NCBI GenBank assembly: GCA_916048095.2
Contig: OU696575.1
Location: forward strand, 8,377,001 to 8,441,000
DNA from: Sacculina carcini
Taxonomy: Eukaryota > Arthropoda > Thecostraca > Sacculinidae
DNA length: 64,000 nucleotides
Direction of reading: 5' to 3'
Under the pieces are notes generated by a model. It was not told the DNA's origin, searched no databases, and saw nothing but the letters and a program-made list of their open reading frames with translations. Both the position numbers and the translations under genes were made by a program. Below are positions 55,385-64,000 of this stretch, piece by piece (positions within the stretch are counted from its first letter, which is position 1; each line of letters starts with the position of its first letter).

Positions 55385-56213
55385 ACACGTCTGACTCGGC
55401 TGTGTAGGATGTGATGTGCTGATTCATCTGCCGAAAATCGAGCACAGGCCTCACTTTCGATTTATTCGCCTGTACTACAGCCATTAGGGGCATGAGTCCT
55501 CTAGCATTGCCGTGCTTACCAACGCTGTGTTCCACCAACCAACCCTCTTCTATCCACGACCTCACCTCGTCTTCGTAGCTTGACCGAACGTCACATTTCA
55601 TCGGGTACTCTGCTGTTTTATTTGGGACGTCAGGAGGTTCACCAGACCACTTCCAGCGAGCCGTCCATCGGCACAGCGAAGGATGAAATTCCGCTGAAAA
55701 ATCTTTTCCCTCGACCTTGAGTTCACTGCATCTCTGAGCATCGGGAATATTCTCTTCGAGTGGCTCAGAAAGGACCCCGCATGCTACACCAAACGTCGAC
55801 TCCAATTTGGCTGACAAAAACAGACCTCCGAGCAGAGCCACCGCGTCCAGCCCGAGCACAAATTGGTGACCAAACAACGGTTCTGCGACAACAATAGCAG
55901 TGAGCTCAACTGCCTTTCCGTCTACATCCAACACGATGTTGCTCTGCCCGACGCATCGCATCATTCCACCGTTCATGGCGTACACATCATTTCTCATATG
56001 CATGATTTTGTTTCCACACAATGATTTGTGCACCAAACTTCTCGTGCACCCGGTGTTAACTAGTACGCGACATGACACATCATTCACTTTGGCAACCACG
56101 GTCACCAGCGCCTGGCTCACTGAGTTGGAGAGGAGGCTGGCGCACACCGCCTCTCCTTCTCGTTTAACGTACATACCGCTTGAACGTGTCCTTTTTCTCC
56201 GCAACGATAGCAT
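55365..56213 (-). CDS. Pol part 1: protease and RT N-terminus
   Basis: A 282-codon frame overlapping gag. The protease region reads CRVLVNTGCTRSLVHKSLCG and later LGLDAVALLGG. The catalytic triad that should read DTG/DSG reads NTG (AAC at plus 56055-56057). RT begins with GWLVEHSVGKHGNARGLMPL and KVRPVLDFRQMNQHI. The frame ends at a 1-nt shift near 55370-55384, beside a GTGTGTG run, after which RT continues in the next frame. Confidence 0.88.
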   Translation of the reverse strand: MLSLRRKRTRSSGMYVKREGEAVCASLLSNSVSQALVTVVAKVNDVSCRVLVNTGCTRSLVHKSLCGNKIMHMRNDVYAMNGGMMRCVGQSNIVLDVDGKAVELTAIVVAEPLFGHQFVLGLDAVALLGGLFLSAKLESTFGVACGVLSEPLEENIPDAQRCSELKVEGKDFSAEFHPSLCRWTARWKWSGEPPDVPNKTAEYPMKCDVRSSYEDEVRSWIEEGWLVEHSVGKHGNARGLMPLMAVVQANKSKVRPVLDFRQMNQHITSYTAESDVCAQKAA

Positions 56214-56854
56214 ATGATTTCAACCGGTTTCCTAGACCTACAATTCCTCGATATGTGGCCTGCGCGTCCACAATGGAAGCATTTCAGGGTCGCTCCAAAC
56301 GAATAATCTGACACGGAGGTGGTGCTTGCGCTATCCAAGTCCGACAAAATAGTACGGGCCCTCTCGATGACGTCCTTGAATTTCATCCCTTCTAGATTCG
56401 CATTGGCTCTTAAAACTTCCCGCACTCTGACCGGTAGGCCTCTGAGAAACGCACACGTCAACGTAAGATCTCCAGTGATTCCGCAACTGGCACCCAATTT
56501 CTCCAAATCTGATGCAAAAACGTCGACAACTTCGTCATCTCTGAGTTTTCGCTCTACAAATCGCTCCAATGATGTGTACGGATCAAGACCGAAGGCTCGC
56601 TGCAATGCAGAACACACTTTGTCCACGTTCAACTGGTCCTCGTAACTGAGACGGTCAACAACGGCATAAGCGTTTCCAGTCAATCTCATCATGACAACTG
56701 TCGCTACGTCATTGACGCCTCTCAGTCTACACATCTTTCTGACTTTGCCTAGCCATTCTGACGGGTCACCTTTGCCGTCATATTCTGGGATGAGTCGGAT
56801 ATCCAGAGACGAATTCCCGCTGACAATTCCTTCTTCGATATTCCGACTTGCCAT
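56117..56854 (-). CDS. Gag with two zinc knuckles
   Basis: 245 codons on the minus strand, starting MASRNIEEGIVSGN 16 bp after the 5' LTR. Residues 20-150 form the capsid-like region (IPEYDGKGDPSEWLGKVRKM; LERFVERKLRDDEVVDVFA; CAFLRGLPVRVREVL). Two CX2CX4HX4C knuckles, CFHCGRAGHISRNC and CYRCGEKGHVQAVC, lie near residues 190-227. The frame is intact. Its 3' end overlaps the next frame by about 97 bp in the -1 register, consistent with ribosomal frameshifting to Pol as in many Ty3/gypsy elements. Confidence 0.92.
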   Translation of the reverse strand: MASRNIEEGIVSGNSSLDIRLIPEYDGKGDPSEWLGKVRKMCRLRGVNDVATVVMMRLTGNAYAVVDRLSYEDQLNVDKVCSALQRAFGLDPYTSLERFVERKLRDDEVVDVFASDLEKLGASCGITGDLTLTCAFLRGLPVRVREVLRANANLEGMKFKDVIERARTILSDLDSASTTSVSDYSFGATLKCFHCGRAGHISRNCRSRKPVEIICYRCGEKGHVQAVCTLNEKERRCAPASSPTQ

Positions 56855-56870
56855 GATAGCCGAAATAGCT

Positions 56871-57288
56871 TGTAGCAGATGTATGTATTCGGGACGATAC
56901 GCGAAAAATTATATGACACGATTAACAGCACAACAAAGCACTACACGCAAGACACACTACTCGCACGCACACTATTCACAATACAACACTACTCGCGACA
57001 CAACACTTCTCGCAAACAGCACCACACGCGACGACTCGCTCCCCCAACACACACTGCCTCATCCAGTCGCTCGCTAAACTACAGACACACATACATACGC
57101 AATACGCTCGTGCGCACGGCACCATCGTCACCATGGCAACGTACCGCATGATGTCTGACACCCGTTGCAACACACAACGCTCTTTCCACCGCTCGCTCTG
57201 CTATCACTCATACGCGCCCGTTTCAAGGACGAACGCACGCGCATAAACGCCAACGCTGCTTCGCGACCACCATCACTCATTTACCACA
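56871..57288 (-). repeat. 5' LTR (element orientation)
   Basis: 418 bp. The gag ATG is only 16 bp downstream. I see no standard TGG primer-binding site between LTR and gag; the closest TGG overlaps the gag start. Confidence 0.95.
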
Positions 57289-57307
57289 ATATATATATAT
57301 ATATATA

Positions 57308-58988
57308 ATAGCATTAAAACCCGCCCGTTGTGCGGAGGAATTAATAAAATGTAATTAATATTCATTAAAAATATTCCAAATTAAAAAAGAAAATGAAAAC
57401 TCATAAGTGTCTTACTCAATAGAAAAGTCCAAGTGTGAATATTTTTATTTTTATTTTGACATAATATTTTCCCTCAACCTGCCTCATATATAAACCCACC
57501 CATTGTGCGGAATAATTCAGAACACAAACACGTAACAAACAATGAAAATTCTAGCATGTAAACCCGCCCGTCCTGCGAAACAGTTCATACTATTAAATTT
57601 GTATCAAATTCATAAGAGAAAAGGAATATGAATTTAAAAAGAGTGGAGTAAACCCATAGAAAAGTCTAAATTTCTATATTTTCATATTCATTTTCACAAA
57701 ATAGTTTGCCTAAACCGCCTCATATTTATACATGCCCGTCGTGCTGAATAATTCAGAACTCAGACACGAAACAATGAAAAGTGACTACACTTTTTCATCA
57801 TAATGTTTTCAAAATATTTTTATAACTTAACATCACCGTCTAGCGTCATACCCGCCAGTTGTGCGGAGCAATTCATAAAATGAAATTCATATTTAATTCA
57901 TAAACATATTGTAAATTAAAAAATAAAACAGATATACTTATTAAAATCTTACTCAATTGAAAAATTTAAATTTAATTATTTTTATTTTTATTTTGACAAC
58001 ATATTTTGCTTTAACCCGCCTCATATTGAACCCCGCCCGTCGCGATCAACAATTCATAAAATATAATGCATATTCAATCCATAGAATAAACTCTATATAA
58101 ATTTAAAAGCAAAATTTTTTACCTGTAAATACGTTCACCAATAACAACTCTAAATGTGAATAATTTAATTATAAATTTGACAAAATATTATCCCTTAATC
58201 CACCTCATATATATACCTACCCGTCGTGCGGAATAATTCAGAACACTAACACGTACAAAACAATGAAAATTCTAGCATGTAAACCCGCCCTTCGTGCGAA
58301 ACAGTTCATACTATTAAATTGGTATTCAATTCATAATCGAAAATAAATATGAATTAATATGAAAAGAGTAAACCCAAAATAAAATAATATTTAAACCTGC
58401 CCGTCGTGCTGAATGATCCAGAACTCTGACACAAAACAGTGAAAAATTACTGAAAATTTTATCAGAATGTTTTCAAAATATATTTCTATGCAGAGCAATA
58501 AATAAAGTAAAATGAATATTGAATTAATAAATAATGATTAGAAATAAAAAAAGGAAATAGTAAACCCATAAAAAGTCCTAATTTATTTTAGATGTGGCAA
58601 AATATTTTCCCTCGAGCTGCCTCGTATTTAAACCCGCCCGTCGTGCGGAACTGTAAAAGCTAAAAGCTTATCCAACATAAAAATATAAATTTGTAAATTT
58701 TTGTTTTAATTATTGACGAATTTTTTTCCTCGACACTGCTCAAGTTCACACCCATCCTTCGTGTGTAGTAATTCTGAAGTGTAACACTATCAAAACAATG
58801 AAACCTTCTGTCATCTCTATAATTCCAGATTTATGCGTCCGCTAAAACAGCATATTCATATAGTTGGCATTGCATGATATTACAACCCATACCCTTATGC
58901 AACTTACGCTTATGCAACTTGAAATTAAACCAATTAAATTATACAGTAAAATTCAGTAGTTAACTTTGTTCACAGTAGTATTTTACCC
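57308..58988 (-). mobile_element. inverted Helitron-like sequence
   Basis: Starts GCATTAAAACCCGCCCGTTG, the reverse complement of the Helitron unit 3' end, and runs through the same sub-repeats in reverse to GTAGTATTTTACCCG at 58988, matching about 49500-50576 and 51760-52706 on the plus strand. A LINE begins abruptly after it. The inverted arm lacks the unit 5' half. Confidence 0.85.
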
Positions 58989-58989
58989 G

Positions 58990-59280
58990 GCTCCCGGCCA
59001 CAAAGCGAGCGCGGTCCCTGCATCTCCGCGCTCGGCGGCTGCTAGCGCACTGCCTTCCGCACACGACGGAGCGACTCCCACCACTGCCATGAACGTGTAG
59101 AGTTCCTCTAAGAGAAGCTCTCGGCCTCTCCAAGTGGGTCCCCACCTGACCCGCAGAGAGGACGATCGGCCAAGCGATGCGATTAGGTACCTGTGCTACC
59201 TGGTTGATAGTCTATATGTGCCTTTTTAACGGGAGTATTTATATTTATTTTATTATATTATATTTATTTTTATGTCCATT
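58990..59280 (+). other. GC-rich LINE 5' leader
   Basis: About 230 bp of GC-rich sequence (CGCGCTCGGCGGCTGCTAGC) then a T-rich stretch leading into the endonuclease frame. No ORF1 is present. Confidence 0.45.
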
Positions 59281-62200
59281 TTACAATAGAATATTAGAGG
59301 TATTAGACCGAATTCTAATGATTTACTGCATAGTTTACACTCCCGACAACCATCGATTTTAGCAATACAGGAGACTAAGCTTTTAACTTCTTCGTACTTT
59401 AGTATTCAGGATTTTAATCTTTTTAGATATGATAATCCCAGCTCGACTATAGCCCATGGCGGGGATATGCTGGCTGTTCGCACCAGTGTACCTTGTCGCC
59501 GCCTGCATATTCAGTCAGATTTGCAGGTGGTTGCGGCTCGGTGCTGGCTGGGTGGTAGGGAGGTGAGTGTGTGCTCATTGTACCTGCCGCTTGGTCGCCC
59601 GTTCCCAAGGGCTGACGTCGAGTTTTTAATCAGCTCACTTTCACCCCCTATTTATGTTTTGGGCGATTTTAATGCCCACAGCCCTTTTTGGGGTTGTGAT
59701 GCATATTGTAGCCGTGGTTTTATAAATGGAGGATATTTTATCTGTATTAGACATAGGTTTTTTAAACACAGGCACATATACGCATTGTACCATGCTATCG
59801 GGAAGCATGTCCGCTCTGGACCTCAGTATGTGCAGTCCCAGTCTGCAGGCATCCACGTCTGGACCGTTGAGAACAGTCTGTATGGGAGTGACCACTTCCC
59901 TAAATGGATCTGTCTCAATGAGGTACCTAGGTTGTGAACACGACCACCGAGATGGAATTTCATACGAGCGGATTGGGTCCGCTATGATTGCTTGACACTG
60001 GAAGCCATGGGCAGCCCCACACTTCGAACCAGCGTCGAAGATTTTACTGAGGCCATTCTCACCTGTGCCAAACAGAGCATTTCGCGTACGGCATGGCGTC
60101 CCTGGCGGCGTCCTGTTCCTTGGTGGACAGCCGTGTGTTCTACGGCGTTGCGAGAGCGATGTCGTTGCTGGGGTCGCTTCCGGCGCAACAGCACGGTGGC
60201 AAACATGCTTTGCTTCCGCCACGCTCGCGCAAAAGCTCGATGGACCTTTCGCGAGGCGAAGCGGGCCCCGTGGGTGTCATATGCGTTCAGCATTAATCGG
60301 CATTGTCCTATATCCACCATATGGGACCGTATAATGCGCATCTCTGGTAAGTACCGTTCCAATCCACTGCCTTCTCTGAAGATCAGTGGCGTGGACGTGA
60401 ATAATCCGGAGCATGTTGCTGACGAAATCGGCCGATATTTAGCGGAGCGCTGTCGTGCAAAGGTAGACGACCTTGATTTTGCAGCGATCAAACAGCAGTG
60501 CGAGAGATCACCCGTTGATTTCTCCACCAACTGTCAGCTGCCAATCAACAGCAATTTTTCTGTAGCTGACCTGAGAACAGCCTTGCGATCGCTTCGCGAT
60601 GTGGCTGAGGGCCCTGATGAGGTTCACAACCTCATGCTGAAACACCTGTCACCGGCCGTGCTGTCTACCCTGCTGCAGGTCTTCAATGATCTGTGGAGTG
60701 GTGGGCAGTTTCCAGCCTCCTGGCGACGGGCCATCGTGATATCCATCACGAAACAGGGCAAATCGGGTGATCACCCGTCTGACTATCGCCCGATATCGCT
60801 GACCTCCAGTCTCTGCAAGCTGTTTGAGAAAATGGTTTGCAGACTGCTGGTATGATTTCTTGAACGCGGTCGGCTGTTCAATGATGCTCAGTGAGGATTT
60901 CGCCAGTTTCGCTCAACGTTAGACCACTTGGTGACCATCGACTCTCGCGTACGTGAAAGTTTCACGCGAGGTCACCACGTCGGGGCGATATTCTTTGACA
61001 TCGAAAAGGCATATGACACCACATGGTGACATGGAATTCTTCGCAAACTGCATCGCTGTGGTGTCAGAGGCAACATGGGTAGGTTCGTACACAATTTCTT
61101 TCTGCACCGCACATTCTGTGTGCGTGTGGGGAACTCCCTGTCTCGTCCGTTCGATCAGGCAGAAGGCGTTCCACAGGGTAGTGTGCTCAGCGTGGCCCTT
61201 TTTGCCATAATGATCAACGACATTGACAATCATTTGCCTCCCTCGATTCGACGGTCTCTATTTGTGGACGATTTCGCCGTATGGTGCTCTTCCCGCAGCA
61301 CTGTTGCTGTCCAGCGTTAACTGCACCTGGCGGTGAATAAAATAGAGACTTCGGGAACGCGTAACGGCTTCCGCTTATCGACGTCCAAAACGGTCGGTGT
61401 ACACTTCTGCCGCCTTCGAGGTGCCTGCCCTGACATGGAAGTGGAATTGTACGGCAGTGCTGTCTCATTCCAACGCACGGTTCGGTTTTTAGGGGTCACG
61501 TTGGACTCGAGCTTGACCTACACCGACCATATTTCACAGCTGAGAACCACATGTCTAAAGGCACTGAATGTGCTGAAGACTGTTTCCCGCATGAGGTATG
61601 GAGCAGATCGGCAGTCCCTTCTCCTTCTGTACCGCTCGTTAGTCAGGTCGCGTCTCGATTACGCAAGCACCGTATATGATCTGGCTTCGGAGTCAGCAAA
61701 AAGCCGTTTGAATGTCGTAAACCACGCAGGGATACGAATTGCCACCGCGCGTTTCGCACGTCGCCAATCGTCAGCCTCCTTGTTGAGGCTGATGAGGCTC
61801 CACTGGCGTTCCGTCGTCAAGAGCTGGGCATGCGTTATACTTGCAAGCTGGCAAGCACCCATGAAAACCCCGCGTATGACGTTGTATTTTCCCAACATAT
61901 GCCTGAGCAGCATCACCTTCCAGGACCTCAGTGTTCTGTGCTGTTTTGCAGCAAAATGAAGGCACTGCTGGAGTCATGTTGGATGGGTGCTAACGACGTC
62001 CTCAGACAAGAATACACGGCGGAGTCACCCTGGGAATGGGTCACACCCGAGGTTGACATCTCGCTAGCAGCTCGGCCGAAACACCGTACAGTGACCAGTG
62101 TGCTTCGCTCAAACGCACTGGAGAGAATTTATTCTTACGGACGGTATACTGCCGTGTACACTGATGGATCTAAGTCGGCCAGTGGTGTGGGTTGTGCGTT

Positions 62201-62921
62201 TGTAAGTGGAGGTACGTGCCGCTCGAGCACGCTGCCACCGAGCGCCTCCATTTGCACGGCTGAACTTCACGCTATCCTGCTGGCGCTGGTTTTTATTCGC
62301 TCATCTTCGTTTTCATTGTTTTTAGTTTTATCTGACTCCCTTAGTGCTTTAACTTCATTATCGTCTTTCTCCTCATATCGTCTTATACAGAGGATATTTA
62401 TCTCTCTTGACATCATCCACCACCAGGGCAAGCGTGTAAAGTCATGCTGGATTCAGGCCCTTATTGGTATTTTGGGCAACGAGCGAGCTGACAGAGCCGC
62501 AAAAAGAGCTGCTGAACGAGACTTTTATTCATTTTATTTTAACTTTCCCATTCCGTATTCGGACATTTATCCTATTATACATCGTTTTATCCGTTCTCGC
62601 TGGCAGCTCTCATGGGACGAATGTGGTACTAACAAACTAAAAGCAGTGAAGCCCGAAATCGGACATTGCCGGAAGAGGTCCGAGGAGGTGGCGCTCTGTC
62701 GTCTGCGTGTGGGTCACACGTACGACACACATCGCCATCTTCTACACGGACAACCTGAACCCACGTGCAGCGCATGTAACGCACGTCTCTCCGTGAAACA
62801 CATCCTGGTGGAATGTCCACCATTCTCAGAGGCGCGTCAACGTTGTCTTGGATCCGTTCGGACTATTGACGAGGTTCTCGGACAGGAGCAATCGGCGGTC
62901 ATTGAGGGCCGCATTTTTTAA
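59281..62921 (+). pseudogene. I-group LINE ORF2: endonuclease, RT, RNase H, Cys-His tail
   Basis: Essentially a full-length ORF2. The APE endonuclease has NIRGIRPNSNDLL, ILAIQETKL, VLGDFNAHSPFWG and GSDHFP. RT has SDYRPISLTSSLCKLFEKM, GAIFFDIEKAYDTTW, GVPQGSVLSVALFAIMINDI and a FVDDFAVW catalytic box (about 61265). RNase H has VYTDGSKSASGVG, CTAELHAILL, LSDSLSAL and GNERADRAAKR (62155-62515), then CSACNARLSVKHILVECPP. RNase H places it with I/Nimb/Outcast-like LINEs rather than Jockey. In-frame stops are TAG 59287, TGA 59935, TGA 60853, TGA 60892, TGA 61027 and TAA 61318. Shifts occur near 59720/59865 and 61775. Confidence 0.9.
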
Positions 62922-63128
62922 TTTGTACGGCGTTTGCCTTTTAGAGCTATTTATTGAATTTTATGTATTGACATTCACATTCATTTCTTTCACCATCACC
63001 CCTATTTATTTCATTGTTCCATTCTTAATATTCATTGATTAATGTGCTTTAACTTTCAATAGACTGGGGGGTGCCGTATGGTCGTAGAGGCCGGTGCACC
63101 CCAAAACACAAATCAACAGCAACAACAA
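62922..63128 (+). other. LINE 3' UTR with hairpin and (CAA)n tail
   Basis: A T-rich UTR, then a hairpin GGGGTGCCG (63067-63075) with CGGTGCACCCC (63091-63101), followed by CAAAACACAAATCAACAGCA and further CAA repeats. Hairpin plus short-repeat tail, not poly(A), suits an I-type LINE. The tail abuts minus-strand gypsy RNase H sequence. Confidence 0.65.
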
Positions 63129-63850
63129 CGGTGCGTTCGCTGCATCCCAGAGTAAATAACTTGGTGTCTTCCAGTGCCCACATGATTGCGAGCGCCTCGC
63201 CTTCGATGGGGGTGTAGCGCCGCTCGGCGGCTCTGAGAAACCTGGATCCTGCCAGAGTTACGCGCCATCCACTTGTGCAGCAGTCTGGCGAGATTGTGTT
63301 GCATTTACAATGTTTCTGTCTCAACCAGTAGCCTATCCCAGATTTTGATCGGTCTGTGTGGAGACATGTTGGTCAACCTGGTTCAAATATCTCGACACCA
63401 TGACGAATTTCTTTGACTATGGCCGCTTTGGAGCGTTTGAATGCCTCATCGAGCCTTGCATCCCGTTTGAACGCGCATTCGGGAATCAGCAGCGGTTTAA
63501 ACGGCTCCATCATGTCCGTTGTTCGTCCGTAATGCGAGACCTGATTCACCAGGCCGAACCACGCTCGGATGTCGGTGACATTGCGTGGTCGCGGGAAATT
63601 CGCAATGGCATCGAAATCTTTTTGCAGTGGTCGCAGTGCATTGTTAGGAATTTTAAACTCATAAAATCGACCTAGAGTGAGGAAAGTTGGAACTTTGCCG
63701 GATTTAGAATGATGACATTGTCACCCAGCCACTGTAAGTAATTTATCACCCGCCACCAGTGCTCCTCCAGATCACTGTCCCACAACAATGTGTCGTCGAC
63801 GCATTTAATCGGGATCTCTATCAAACATTTTTGGAAATACTATTATCGCC
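63129..63850 (-). pseudogene. Ty3/gypsy RT to RNase H fragment
   Basis: Minus-strand frames read CVDDTLLWDSDLEEHWWRVI (the catalytic DD followed by the palm end; about 63750-63810), FPRPRNVTDIRAWFGLVNQV and MMEPFKPLL (thumb, about 63480-63620), GVEIFEP, then RNase H GWRVTLAGSRFLRAAERRYT and GEALAIMWALEDTKLF (63150-63290). Frameshifts occur near 63660 and 63390. The RNase H is cut off at the LINE tail (63129), so the LINE may have inserted into it. Its clade differs from the other gypsy elements in the window. Confidence 0.85.
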
Positions 63851-63856
63851 GAGTGA

Positions 63857-64000
63857 ATATGCCGGTGACACGGAAGTGCGAGGCCGCCGGTTGCGGTGAA
63901 AACAAGCTTGACGATGACATGGCAACGTACATTGCTCTGATGCAGCTTCATTAGCGAAATCTGCACGAACACTCGCAGCGTCAGACACCGCCCAAGATAT
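63857..64000 (+). pseudogene. possible gypsy Gag start, right edge
   Basis: An ATG at 63860 opens MPVTRKCEAAGCGENKLDDD and MATYIALMQLH, then a TAG at about 63953 with similar reading beyond. A CX4C cluster followed by an xAxxIALMxLH helix is seen in Gag N-termini of some Ty3 elements (from memory). It faces the minus-strand fragment to its left. Confidence 0.4.

Larger units (their letters stand above)
52787..57288 (-). mobile_element. 4.5-kb LTR retrotransposon in a (TA)n tract
   Basis: Two 418-bp LTRs (52787-53204 and 56871-57288) differ at one position that I found (CATGACGTC versus CATGATGTC). In element orientation they start TGTGGTAAATGAG and end CATCTGCTACA. The flanks are ATATA on both sides, consistent with a 5-bp target duplication but unprovable in a TA repeat. 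Gag and pol lie on the minus strand. Confidence 0.95.

Noticed and set aside
59641..60530. Minus-strand frames of 182-193 aa opposite the LINE
   Set aside because: They are antisense shadows of the LINE ORF2, whose plus-strand motifs are clear.

Overview
This is a eukaryotic window with no bacterial-style gene organisation. It is almost entirely transposable elements (TEs), many nested, with AT-rich microsatellites and one recognisable exon of a host gene. TTAGG-like minisatellites (the arthropod telomere motif), Penelope-like elements, Helitrons, Ty3/gypsy elements, several LINE families and hAT MITEs together suggest an arthropod, perhaps a crustacean or chelicerate. The species cannot be fixed from the sequence.

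Layout. 1-6.1 kb: the 5' half of a minus-strand Ty3/gypsy element, then a 2-kb block duplicated in tandem that holds a probable LTR, a TTAGG-like minisatellite, a cluster of TGACGTCA palindromes and a LINE fragment. 6.1-13.1 kb: a decayed ORF family, small hairpins and palindromes, satellites, two LINE pieces, a hAT fragment with a BED-type zinc finger, and a tRNA-derived SINE. 13.3-15.1 kb: a decayed LINE ORF1, then a clean 219-bp exon of alpha-N-acetylglucosaminidase (NAGLU), the only convincing host coding sequence. 16-25.3 kb: Rex1/L2-like LINE pieces (one split by a hAT MITE) and two decayed gypsy elements. 25.5-27.4 kb: a large foldback element with 30-bp satellites in its arms, followed after 3 bp by a palindromic MITE. 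28.3-29.8 kb: Penelope fragments, one with a hammerhead-ribozyme fold and one whose GIY-YIG endonuclease is split by a hAT MITE with a perfect 8-bp target duplication. 30.2-33.6 kb: a 5'-truncated gypsy element with a long pol ORF and its 3' LTR. 33.6-41.5 kb: a Penelope element with an inverted partial copy at its 5' side, interrupted by a young LTR element that lacks protease and half of its reverse transcriptase. 41.8-59 kb: a Helitron N-terminal gene fragment, two opposed ribozyme-like motifs, three tandem Helitron-like units and an inverted counterpart. A 4.5-kb LTR retrotransposon sits at the symmetry centre. 59-64 kb: a LINE of the RNase H-bearing I group, then gypsy fragments at the right edge.

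These genes do not form a pathway. The logic is successive insertion: PLE, then LTR element (36.7 kb); PLE, then hAT MITE (29.0 kb); LINE, then hAT MITE (16.9 kb); Helitron palindrome, then LTR element (52.8 kb). The most notable signals are the hammerhead-type folds tied to Penelope sequence, two of which show compensatory base changes; the tail-to-tail Helitron palindrome; and the recently moved but internally deleted LTR element.
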